Source: JAHECQ01 sp047638695
Lineage (GTDB): Bacteria; Actinomycetota; Acidimicrobiia; Acidimicrobiales; SZUA-35
DNA: 17,936 nucleotides
Assembly: GCA_047638695.1 (NCBI GenBank)
Contig: JBLINY010000096.1
Span: forward strand, 1 to 17,936
Direction: 5' to 3'
The position numbers were made by a program, and so were the translations under genes. Shown in pieces: positions 1 through 5,826 of this stretch. The notes under the pieces are model-generated. The model was not told the origin of the DNA, searched no databases, and worked only from the letters and a program-made list of their open reading frames with translations. The number at the start of each line of letters is the position of its first letter. The stretch's first letter is position 1.

Positions 1-222
1 CACCAGACCAGCCACGGTCGTCACCAACGTGCGCGGGCGCTGCCGTAGAGCGGCGAAAGCTCCATCGATTAGATCGATGAGCGGCAGCGGGCGATCGGCA
101 ATGGGAGCCGGGGCCGCCCCGGTGCCGGCATTGGTCACGGTCCCAGTTTGGCCTCCACCGATCGGCCGCCGTGTGATGCCGTCCGGCCGACCGTGTGACC
201 TGGGTGCGGTGCTGCTAGCCAT
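1..222 (-). CDS. N-terminus of a predicted membrane protein, cut by the window edge
   Basis: The reverse strand is open from an ATG at 222 to the window edge, giving 74 codons with no stop. The first 45 or so residues are rich in Gly, Ala, Pro, Ser and Thr and look disordered. They are followed by RPLPLIDLIDGAFAALRQRP (residues 44-63) and then the start of a hydrophobic stretch (TLVTTVAGLV). A Pro-rich tail, then a 'LIDGAF..LRQRPRTL' segment, then a membrane helix is typical of actinobacterial multi-pass proteins resembling the membrane domain of glycerophosphodiester phosphodiesterases. That family link is from memory and is tentative. A GTG at residue 29 (position 138) is an alternative start, with a GGAGG 13 nt upstream. 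The start lies only 6 bp from the divergent methyltransferase start. The plus-strand ORF over the same bases has no protein-like features. Confidence 0.55.
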   Translation of the reverse strand, partial: MASSTAPRSHGRPDGITRRPIGGGQTGTVTNAGTGAAPAPIADRPLPLIDLIDGAFAALRQRPRTLVTTVAGLV

Positions 223-228
223 GTCGGA

Positions 229-960
229 GTGAAGGGATTCGGGCCAGCAACCTACGGCGACGGCTTCGCTGACGTCTACGACCAGTGGTACAGCGGTATC
301 ACCGACGCCAATGCAACGGCCGCCTTCGTCGCCTCCAGGGTTACCGAAGGACCGGTGCTTGAGCTCGGCGTCGGAAGCGGCCGCTTGGTCGGCCCCCTGC
401 AAGCCCTCGGTCTCACCGTTGTCGGAGTTGACGCCTCCGCTGCGATGTTGGATCGCTGCCGACGACAACACCCCCGAACACCTCTTGTTGTTGGCGATCT
501 TGCCAACCTGCCACTTGCCGGACCGGTTGGAGGGGCCCTGTGCGCCTTCAACACGCTGTTCAACCTGCCAACGGCCGGGCAACAACAATGCCTCCTCGCC
601 ACGATGGCATCTGTCTTGGCCCCGTCAGCACCGCTCATCGTGGAAGCCATCACGGGGACAGCCCTGGCCGACGGGCCGCAATCTTCGGTTGGTGTGTCGA
701 AGATGGCCACCGACCAGTTGGTTCTCTCAGCAACAACGTTGCGCCACGATGATCAGGTCATCGAGGGGCAACACGTTGACATCACCGCCGACGGCATCGT
801 GCTTCGGCCGTGGCAGCTTCGATGGACTACTCCACTTCAGCTCGACGACATGGCCGCGAACGTGGGCTTGGAGTTGGTGGAACGTCATGGTGGATGGGAG
901 GACGAGCCGTTCAATGACGACGCTGAACTCCACATCTCGGTCTACACAGCTCTTTCCTGA
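229..960 (+). CDS. Class I SAM-dependent methyltransferase
   Basis: A 243-residue protein with the Rossmann methyltransferase signatures in order. Motif I is VLELGVGSGR (residues 43-52), which binds SAM. The acidic residue at the end of strand 2 is in VVGVDASAAML (Asp68). A VVGDLANLPL segment (Asp90) would contact the adenine. The N-terminal FGPATYGDGFADVYDQWY is typical of small-molecule methyltransferases of the Methyltransf_25 type. The substrate cannot be told from sequence. The start is GTG with no Shine-Dalgarno site, but the protein aligns well from its first residues, so the start is probably correct to within a few codons. The final codons and the TGA stop lie inside the first copy of a 16-bp tandem repeat. 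It is probably cytosolic, and may be co-transcribed with the SRPBCC gene 71 bp downstream. Confidence 0.9.
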   Translation: MKGFGPATYGDGFADVYDQWYSGITDANATAAFVASRVTEGPVLELGVGSGRLVGPLQALGLTVVGVDASAAMLDRCRRQHPRTPLVVGDLANLPLAGPVGGALCAFNTLFNLPTAGQQQCLLATMASVLAPSAPLIVEAITGTALADGPQSSVGVSKMATDQLVLSATTLRHDDQVIEGQHVDITADGIVLRPWQLRWTTPLQLDDMAANVGLELVERHGGWEDEPFNDDAELHISVYTALS

Positions 961-1000
961 CACAGCTCTTTCCCGACACAGCCCTTCCTGACACAGCCCG
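945..1000. repeat. Degenerate 16-bp tandem repeat at the methyltransferase stop codon
   Basis: Three consecutive units and a partial fourth are visible: CACAGCTCTTTCCTGA (945-960), CACAGCTCTTTCCCGA (961-976), a 15-base CACAGCCCTTCCTGA (977-991), and CACAGCCCG (992-1000). The first unit contains the TGA stop of the methyltransferase. The array fills most of the short gap before the promoter-like hexamer of the next gene. It looks like local slippage duplication with later divergence. Confidence 0.85.
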
Positions 1001-1019
1001 CCGGTGCGTGCGAGTGGCC

Positions 1020-1025
1020 TATCCT
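1020..1025 (+). promoter_or_regulatory. Putative -10 box (TATCCT) for a leaderless start at 1032
   Basis: TATCCT matches the actinobacterial TANNNT -10 consensus and ends 6 nt before the GTG at 1032, where conserved SRPBCC sequence begins. No Shine-Dalgarno site precedes this GTG. The geometry fits transcription beginning at the start codon. No clear -35 is visible. Confidence 0.5.
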
Positions 1026-1031
1026 TCTCCT

Positions 1032-1469
1032 GTGTCCCACGTTATCGTCAGTCGCATCATCAACCGAAGCGTCACCGATGTCTGGGACGACGTTGCTGAC
1101 ATCTCGAGCCATGTCACCTGGATGCTCGATGCCGTCGCCATCCGGTTCACCGATGAGCAGACGTCAGGCGTAGGGACGACCTTCGAGTGCGACACCAAGA
1201 TCGGCCCCATCTCGCTCACTGACGTGATGGAAATCACGGCATGGGAGGACGAGGCCCGTATGGGTGTACGTCACATTGGCCTCGTTACCGGCGTTGGCGA
1301 GTTCACCCTGCACCCGATCGGCAAGCACAAGACAAACTTCCGGTGGGAGGAAAAGCTCAGCTTCCCTTGGTGGCTTGGCGGGCCCGTCGGCGAACTGATC
1401 GGCAAGCCAATTCTGGCCTTCATCTGGAATGGCAATCTGAAACGACTGAAGGCCCGACTCGAAACTTAG
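1032..1469 (+). CDS. SRPBCC-family protein (polyketide cyclase/START-like fold)
   Basis: A 145-residue protein beginning SHVIVSRIINRSVTDVWDDV. This is the first strand and helix of the SRPBCC fold, in which a beta-grip wraps a long C-terminal helix around a hydrophobic ligand cavity. The C-terminal part (FRWEEKLSFPWWLGGPVGEL, then a long helix ending NLKRLKARLET) is the usual family ending. Ligand and role are unknown; relatives include cyclases, lipid-transfer-like proteins and stress proteins. The frame is open to a GTG at 1008, but I choose the GTG at 1032 because homology starts there and a -10-like TATCCT lies 6 nt upstream. Its TAG stop overlaps the TAA stop of the convergent rhomboid gene by 3 bases. 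Confidence 0.85.
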   Translation: MSHVIVSRIINRSVTDVWDDVADISSHVTWMLDAVAIRFTDEQTSGVGTTFECDTKIGPISLTDVMEITAWEDEARMGVRHIGLVTGVGEFTLHPIGKHKTNFRWEEKLSFPWWLGGPVGELIGKPILAFIWNGNLKRLKARLET

Positions 1470-2299
1470 AGAAGGCCGCCGGCCCGAGCTCCAACCAGAC
1501 CAACGGCGGCCATAACGACAACGGCGCCCGCACCAGCGGCATTGGCGACGGCAGTCGACTGACCGAACTTGGCAGGAAGCCAGCTGACGAGCCAGCCGAC
1601 GATGAAGCCACCGGCGATCCCGCCAAGGTGACCCCAGAACGAGATCCGGGGTACAAGGATGGGAAGCGCCAGGTTGATCAAGAAAAGGCCGCCCAGCGAT
1701 GTTTGGGTGATAGCGATACCCCTCGACCAAAGCACAGCCGCCAAGCCACCGGCGAGGCCCAGCACAGCGCCCGAAGCTCCGAGCGTCGGTTGCTCGTAGT
1801 TGAACAACAACACTGCTGCGCTTCCGCCGAGAAGGCCACCGGCGTAGATAAGTCCGGTGCGCAGTGCTCCTACGCCAGTCTCAAGATTCGGGCCAAAGAC
1901 GTAGAGGGCATACATGTTCATGGCCACGTGCAAGATGCTGCCGTGAAGAAAGCCTCCGGTGATGATCCGCCAGACCTCACCCTGGGCCACCAGCGGGCCC
2001 CAAAGAATGCCCTCCTGCGCCACGCGCCCGATTGTGAACCCCTGCCCCTGTCCCGACAAGCCCTGGGCCACGAAGGCTGCGACATTGATGGCCATAAGGG
2101 CATAAACGAGGCGCGGTACCGACTTCAGATCCTTGGCCCGATAGACCTTCTGGGCACCCGTCTTGGTGCACTCTGGGCAATGGAATCCAACAGATGCGCT
2201 ATGCATACACGAACTACATATGGCTCGGTCACAACGCTGGCAACCAACAGCCGCTGTGCGGTCCGAGTGGCGATAACAGACAGCATCCTCGGCAACCAC
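1466..2299 (-). CDS. Rhomboid-family intramembrane serine protease with N-terminal zinc-finger-like module
   Basis: About 277 residues. An N-terminal Cys/His cluster (CYRHSDR, then CQRCDRAICSSC, then HCPEC) resembles a B-box/zinc-ribbon module often found on actinobacterial rhomboids. About six membrane helices follow. Rhomboid hallmarks, counted from the 277-residue start, are WR at 110-111, HGSILHVAMN with His124 and Asn128 of the oxyanion region, GASGAVLG with catalytic Ser176, and GHLGG with catalytic His224. It should therefore cleave transmembrane substrates within the bilayer; the substrate is unknown. The ORF is open up to a GTG at 2320. I choose the GTG at 2299 because TAGGCT sits 7 nt upstream and the conserved CYRH follows shortly. 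The stop overlaps the SRPBCC stop tail to tail. Confidence 0.93.
   Translation of the reverse strand: MVAEDAVCYRHSDRTAAVGCQRCDRAICSSCMHSASVGFHCPECTKTGAQKVYRAKDLKSVPRLVYALMAINVAAFVAQGLSGQGQGFTIGRVAQEGILWGPLVAQGEVWRIITGGFLHGSILHVAMNMYALYVFGPNLETGVGALRTGLIYAGGLLGGSAAVLLFNYEQPTLGASGAVLGLAGGLAAVLWSRGIAITQTSLGGLFLINLALPILVPRISFWGHLGGIAGGFIVGWLVSWLPAKFGQSTAVANAAGAGAVVVMAAVGLVGARAGGLL
1474..1511 (+). terminator. Inverted repeat after the SRPBCC stop, inside the rhomboid 3' end
   Basis: GGCCGCCG at 1474-1481 pairs perfectly with CGGCGGCC at 1504-1511, giving an 8-bp all-GC stem and a 22-nt loop. It begins 4 nt after the SRPBCC stop codon. There is no T-tract, so it is at most a non-canonical terminator or an mRNA 3'-end stabiliser, and GC-rich coding sequence could produce it by chance. 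Confidence 0.3.
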
Positions 2300-2306
2300 G
2301 GCTCTC

Positions 2307-2312
2307 AGCCTA
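2307..2312 (-). promoter_or_regulatory. Putative -10 box (TAGGCT) for leaderless rhomboid mRNA
   Basis: On the minus strand TAGGCT is followed by 7 nt and then the GTG at 2299. This fits the TANNNT -10 motif of leaderless actinobacterial transcripts and supports the shorter rhomboid start. Confidence 0.45.
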
Positions 2313-2498
2313 GGGCACACAAACGGGGTAGATCTGTCGGTCGTCGCAAGATTGTCTACAGGAATAGGTCAGGCGCCAGATCGACGAATTTCGGCTGACC
2401 AACTGGGCGAAGCGAACGAACAACACGGGACGTAGTGGAGGATTCACAGAAAGTGCGATCAGCTGTGTCATGCTCTGCGAGCGGTCGGAGGTAACCAT

Positions 2499-2504
2499 AG
2501 GAGG
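2499..2504 (+). promoter_or_regulatory. Ribosome binding site of mscL
   Basis: AGGAGG lies 4 nt before the GTG at 2509. It marks this GTG as the original mscL start, although the frame is closed by a TAA five codons later. A second GGAGGT lies at 2487-2492. Confidence 0.7.
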
Positions 2505-2508
2505 CCAC

Positions 2509-2916
2509 GTGCTTCAAGAATTTTAAGAATTCATCAACAAGGGTGGCATTTTCGAGGCCGCCGTCGGTTTGGTCATGGCGTTGGCATTCGTGCCGGTTGT
2601 CGGATCATTGGTCGATGACATCATCACGCCGGTCGTTGCCCGCATCTTTGGTCAGCCCGATTTCAGTGCCCTCAAGATCGGTTTGGGCGGAAGTCAGGAA
2701 GTGACCCTCGAAGACGGCACCGTTGTGATGCAGGAGCCGGCCATTCTCTACGGCAGCTTTATCAACACGATCCTGTCGTTTGTGATCATCGGGTTTGTGA
2801 TCTTCATGCTGGTGAAGGCCTACAACAAGTCGACGGGACCAGCCGAAGACGAAGAAGAAGGCCCAAGCGAAACCGATCTCCTCGTCGAAATCCGCGACTC
2901 ACTCAAGCGCGGCTAA
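2509..2916 (+). pseudogene. mscL: Large-conductance mechanosensitive channel MscL, interrupted by an in-frame TAA at codon 6
   Basis: The protein is plainly MscL: TM1 (VGLVMALAFVPVVGSLVDDI), a periplasmic loop, TM2 (FVIIGFVIFMLVKAYNK) and a C-terminal helix ending LLVEIRDSLKRG. The channel is a pentamer that opens under membrane tension to release solutes in hypo-osmotic shock. The natural start is the GTG at 2509 behind AGGAGG, giving V-L-Q-E-F-stop-E-F-I-N-K-G. The stop (TAA, 2524-2526) stands exactly where relatives have the basic residue of the N-terminal 'EF(K/R)EF' helix. One T-to-A change at 2524 would restore Lys. The remaining open frame starts at a TTG at 2569 (115 residues). It lacks the N-terminal amphipathic helix and the first part of TM1 and has no good ribosome site. 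It is either a real nonsense mutation or a base-call error; everything downstream is intact. Confidence 0.85.
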
Positions 2917-2934
2917 GACCGTTAGACCCACGAG

Positions 2935-2966
2935 CTGAAGACAGTTCAAACTGAAGACAGTTCAAA
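2935..2966. repeat. Two perfect tandem copies of a 16-bp unit downstream of mscL
   Basis: CTGAAGACAGTTCAAA occurs at 2935-2950 and again at 2951-2966, followed by a diverging CTTAGAAG. Each junction contains CAGTT-CA-AACTG-like dyad symmetry. The array occupies most of the 58-bp gap between the mscL stop and the meaB stop. Confidence 0.9.
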
Positions 2967-2974
2967 CTTAGAAG

Positions 2975-3958
2975 CTAGTTGCTGGGCCGGCTCTCGATGA
3001 GCCGGCCCACTGCTTCCCAGGGGTCGATGGTGCGCTGTTCGACCTGGCTGCGGAGTTCGGCGAAGTCATCGCCGCTTTGCAACTGACGAGCTCGGTCTTC
3101 GAGCTGGGCCCGCAAGATATGCGCTAACTCGTCGTTGAATCGCCGCTGTCGTCTGGCCTCAAGATCGCCGTTCTGTTCAATATGAGCTCGGTGCGCCTGG
3201 ACGGCCGCCCAGAGGTCATCGAGACCCTCGCCACTAGTGGCAACGGTAGACAACACCGGAGGCCGCCAAGCTCCATCGCCCGGTTTGTTGCCGGCGGTGT
3301 GACCGGTCAAGTCAAGCATGTACTCGAGGTCGCGGCGAGTGTCATCGGCGCCCGCTCGATCAGCCTTGTTGATGACAAAGACGTCAGCAATCTCCATAAG
3401 GCCGGCCTTGTTGGCCTGAACAGCGTCGCCCCAACCGGGGTTCACCACGACAACCGTGGTGTCAGCTGCGCCTGCGATTTCGACCTCGACCTGTCCGACG
3501 CCAACGGTCTCGACGAGGATCCACGGCCGACCAGTCGCTTCGAGAAGCCGCACTGCCTCTGGGGCGGCCAAGGCCAGGCCACCGAGATGGCCGCGGGTTG
3601 CCATGGACCGAATGAAGACGTCGTCGTCGAGCGCATGTTCTTGCATCCGGACTCGGTCGCCAAGAATTGCTCCGCCAGTGAACGGGGACGACGGATCGAT
3701 GGCAAGAACACCAAGCCGGATCTTGTCGGCCCGCATACGGGCAACCACCGCTGAGGTCAGCGTCGACTTGCCGGCACCGGGGGCTCCCGTGATGCCAACG
3801 GTGTAGCCGCTGCCAGCATCTGGGTAGGCCAACGCACCGAGAGTACGGGCGGCAGCATTGCCTCGCTCGATGAACGACAAGCACCGAGCCAAGGAAGGCC
3901 GGTGGCCTTCTTTGGCAGCTTTGTAGAGAGCGGGGACGTCGGACCGAGAGGTAGTCAT
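2975..3958 (-). CDS. meaB: MeaB/ArgK-type GTPase chaperone of methylmalonyl-CoA mutase-family enzymes
   Basis: A 327-residue G3E-family P-loop GTPase. The motifs in order are the Walker A loop GAPGAGKST (residues 58-66), LAIDPSSPFTGGAILGDRVR (switch I/metal region), ETVGVGQ (Walker B/G3), NKAD (G4 guanine specificity), and a C-terminal dimerisation arm. Known relatives bind adenosylcobalamin-dependent mutases, gate cofactor loading and protect the mutase from inactivation by GTP hydrolysis. The older 'LAO/AO transport ATPase ArgK' name is misleading. No mutase gene is in the window. The ATG at 3958 has no Shine-Dalgarno site and no TANNNT box just upstream. It lies 6 nt after the stop of a possible 31-codon upstream ORF in the same frame, so translation may be coupled. 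Confidence 0.93.
   Translation of the reverse strand: MTTSRSDVPALYKAAKEGHRPSLARCLSFIERGNAAARTLGALAYPDAGSGYTVGITGAPGAGKSTLTSAVVARMRADKIRLGVLAIDPSSPFTGGAILGDRVRMQEHALDDDVFIRSMATRGHLGGLALAAPEAVRLLEATGRPWILVETVGVGQVEVEIAGAADTTVVVVNPGWGDAVQANKAGLMEIADVFVINKADRAGADDTRRDLEYMLDLTGHTAGNKPGDGAWRPPVLSTVATSGEGLDDLWAAVQAHRAHIEQNGDLEARRQRRFNDELAHILRAQLEDRARQLQSGDDFAELRSQVEQRTIDPWEAVGRLIESRPSN
2983..3009. terminator. Strong GC hairpin between convergent mscL and meaB, inside the meaB 3' end
   Basis: GGGCCGGCTC (2984-2993) and GAGCCGGCCC (2999-3008) are perfect inverted repeats around a 5-nt loop, TCGAT. A flanking T-A pair makes the stem 11 bp. It encodes the last residues of MeaB just before its TAG and lies 66 nt after the mscL stop, so it could end transcripts from both sides. 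No T-tract follows on either strand, so intrinsic termination is uncertain. Confidence 0.5.
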
Positions 3959-3964
3959 TGAGAA

Positions 3965-4060
3965 TCAGAGAGAGACGGCAGTGCCTTCGCTGGCGTCGAT
4001 GACTTCCTCGCCAACGACTCCGACGACCTCTGCCACCCGCTCTTGGAAGGACCCGCTCAT
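3965..4060 (-). CDS. Possible 31-residue upstream ORF leading the meaB transcript
   Basis: ATG at 4060, 31 codons, TGA ending at 3965. The product, MSGSFQERVAEVVG then VVGEEVIDASEGTAVSL, is acidic and mostly amphipathic; I do not recognise it. It is in the same frame as meaB, with its stop 6 nt before the meaB start. A TANNNT-type hexamer (TACGGT) lies 8 nt upstream, so it could be the first ORF of a leaderless meaB mRNA and supply the ribosomes that meaB, lacking its own site, would reuse. It could equally be non-coding 5' UTR. Confidence 0.35.
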   Translation of the reverse strand: MSGSFQERVAEVVGVVGEEVIDASEGTAVSL

Positions 4061-4068
4061 GGGTACTC

Positions 4069-4074
4069 ACCGTA
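4069..4074 (-). promoter_or_regulatory. Putative -10 box (TACGGT) for the uORF-meaB transcript
   Basis: Minus-strand TACGGT is followed by 8 nt and the ATG at 4060. It lies only 6 bp from the oppositely directed hexamer at 4081-4086, so the two promoters would overlap face to back within about 35 bp. Confidence 0.35.
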
Positions 4075-4080
4075 TCGCTC

Positions 4081-4086
4081 TACCCT
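4081..4086 (+). promoter_or_regulatory. Putative -10 box (TACCCT) for a leaderless start at 4094
   Basis: TACCCT is followed by exactly 7 nt and the GTG of the small membrane protein gene. No Shine-Dalgarno site precedes the GTG, which fits leaderless initiation. Confidence 0.5.
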
Positions 4087-4093
4087 CTAGATC

Positions 4094-4294
4094 GTGTATG
4101 AGCGAGCATCGGCCATCGGCATCCTGGCCCACCAAGGCGGCTGGGACGAGATCTTGCTCGTGGCGTTGCCCTTGCTAGTGATTGCGAGCCTCCTGCTGCT
4201 CGCCAATAGACGAGTGTCAGCGAAGTTAGATGCGGCAAACGCCGAGAACCGAGAGGACGGCAAGGGGCAGAACTCCGACGCTGACGCCACGTGA
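4094..4294 (+). CDS. Small single-span membrane protein of unknown function
   Basis: 66 residues, starting GTG. A short N-terminus (MYERASAIGILAHQGGWDE) precedes one strong membrane helix (ILLVALPLLVIASLLLLANR), followed by a charged, probably cytosolic tail rich in Lys, Glu, Asp and Asn. I know no function for it. Its stop overlaps the start of the MFS transporter in a GTGA (4291-4294), so the two are very likely translated together and this could be an accessory subunit of the transporter. That role is inference from gene order alone. The clean helix and the leaderless-type promoter hexamer argue that the gene is real. Confidence 0.75.
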   Translation: MYERASAIGILAHQGGWDEILLVALPLLVIASLLLLANRRVSAKLDAANAENREDGKGQNSDADAT

Positions 4295-5826
4295 CGCGGA
4301 TTGCCCGCACCCACCGGCTGACGCCGGCGGAACTCGATGCCGTCCGCCAACCACGAGGTGACCTCCTCATCGAGGTCCCCGACGGCCGTGACGCCTGGGT
4401 CCAGGAGGTCGGCCCATTCGCTTCTTACCGCCGAACGCTGCTCGTCGATCCAGACCAAGCCTCGGATGCCGACACGATCGAGGTTCGGGAGAAGATCGAG
4501 TACAAACTCGCCATCCCATTCTGGGGAGTGCTCTTTCGGCCATTCGTGTCGAAGGCGCTCGTCGATCTCGACCGGCGGCCGCGAGGCCGGTGGTGGTGGC
4601 CAAGCGCCGAAGTCGTGACCGAACAAACGGCTCGGCTGATCGCGGTCGTTGCCGTGATCAGTATCGCAGCCGGATACCTCGGCGTTCTGATTGGCCAGAC
4701 CATCACATTCGCAGCGAAAGAGTTCGGGGCCAGCGATGGGACGCAGGGTCGGACCCTGGCTGCGATCCGCATCGGCATCCTGCTGAGTTTGCTGTTGATC
4801 GGCCGCGCAGATCGCACCGGTCGGAAACCCCTGCTCATCGGTTTCGCAGCCGCCTCAATCATTCTCACCTCCCTGGGAGCCCTGGCTCAGGGCATGGTCA
4901 GCCTCGGCATCACCCAAGCTCTCGCCCGCGGCCTTGCCACCGGTCTCCTCACCCTCGTCACCTTGGCCGTCACCGAGGAGGTTCCCGCCGGCGTTCGTTC
5001 ACTCAGTGTCGGCCTCATCACGCTCTCGACCGGCATGGGAGGCGCGATCATGGTGATGCTCCTTCCGCTCGCCGATCTATCAATTGGCGCCTGGCGAATC
5101 ACGTACCTGGTGCCGCTCACGTTCCTACCGGTGCTGTGGTGGGCTTGGGGTCAGTTGCCAGAAACTCGACGCTTCGACGCCTCCGTGGCAGCCGCCTCTG
5201 CCGCCGATACGGACACCCTCCCCGTGACGATCAACCGCAAACACTTTTGGATGCTGGGAACCGCCGCATTTGCCTCGACCATCTTTCTTTCTCCGGCATC
5301 GCAGTTACTGAACGAGTATCTGAACGACGAGCTGGATTTCTCGGCCACTGACATCAGTCTCTTCCGGCTACTCGTCACCTCGCCGGTTGCCCTTTTCATC
5401 CTTGGTGCCGGCTACCTGGCCGATCGCACCGGCCGTCGGCCGGTTGCCGCCATCGGCATCGCGTTCGGTGCATCGGCCAGCGCCGCCCTCTTCTTCGTCG
5501 ACGGTGCTGCGCTGTGGATCCTGGCGATGGCAGGCAGCTGGCTCACTGCCGGTGCCTACGCTGCGATGCGGAGCTACCAGACTGAACTCTTCCCCACCAG
5601 GGCCCGGGCTCGGATCGGCGGCTGGCTCGACGTATTTGCGGTCAGTGGCAGTGCCGTTGGGCTACTTGTTGTCAGCGCTCTAGCCGATCGGTGGGGTCGC
5701 CTCGGGCCTGGCATCGCCCTGATGCTGGTTGGTCCGCTCGTCGTGCTCATGCTGATCATTTTCGTCTACCCCGAAACGGCGCAGGCATCGCTCGAAGAGC
5801 TCAACCCCGACGATCCGGCCCTCTAG
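4291..5826 (+). CDS. MFS transporter with N-terminal soluble extension
   Basis: 511 residues. From about residue 110 it is a 12-helix major facilitator: the loop after the early helices carries GRADRTGRKPLL and its second-half counterpart GYLADRTGRRPVA, the classical A-motifs. ELFPTRARARIGG matches the sugar/metabolite-porter 'ELFPT..R' motif after helix 10, and the C-terminus contains PETAQASLEEL. Substrate unknown; sugar or organic acid porters are the nearest in motif content. The first 110 residues are not part of the usual fold. They contain VREKIEYKLAIPFWGVLFRP, which resembles the C-terminal half of a SRPBCC domain, and a charged RRPRGRWWWP segment just before the membrane. It starts with GTG inside the stop of the preceding gene. 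The stop overlaps the convergent hydrolase stop in a CTAG. Confidence 0.9.
   Translation: MTRIARTHRLTPAELDAVRQPRGDLLIEVPDGRDAWVQEVGPFASYRRTLLVDPDQASDADTIEVREKIEYKLAIPFWGVLFRPFVSKALVDLDRRPRGRWWWPSAEVVTEQTARLIAVVAVISIAAGYLGVLIGQTITFAAKEFGASDGTQGRTLAAIRIGILLSLLLIGRADRTGRKPLLIGFAAASIILTSLGALAQGMVSLGITQALARGLATGLLTLVTLAVTEEVPAGVRSLSVGLITLSTGMGGAIMVMLLPLADLSIGAWRITYLVPLTFLPVLWWAWGQLPETRRFDASVAAASAADTDTLPVTINRKHFWMLGTAAFASTIFLSPASQLLNEYLNDELDFSATDISLFRLLVTSPVALFILGAGYLADRTGRRPVAAIGIAFGASASAALFFVDGAALWILAMAGSWLTAGAYAAMRSYQTELFPTRARARIGGWLDVFAVSGSAVGLLVVSALADRWGRLGPGIALMLVGPLVVLMLIIFVYPETAQASLEELNPDDPAL

Noticed and set aside
64..78. Two ATCGAT copies
   Set aside because: They encode Ile-Asp-Leu-Ile-Asp of the membrane protein; a chance repeat in coding sequence.
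29..232. 67-codon plus-strand ORF at the left edge
   Set aside because: The opposite strand encodes a protein-like sequence open to the window edge; the plus translation is Arg- and Pro-rich with no motif.
1241..2398. 385-codon plus-strand ORF
   Set aside because: It is antisense to the rhomboid gene, which has all catalytic motifs. The translation is hydrophilic, low in structure and matches nothing; long antisense ORFs are common in GC-rich DNA.
2440..2476. TTCACA-17-TGTCAT as a sigma-70-type promoter for mscL
   Set aside because: The -10 match is poor (no TANNNT) and nothing else supports it.
2524..2526. Programmed readthrough or alternative code at the mscL TAA
   Set aside because: Several intact genes here (rhomboid, atpD, atpE, atpF) end at TAA and no recoding structure is evident; a mutation or base-call error is simpler.
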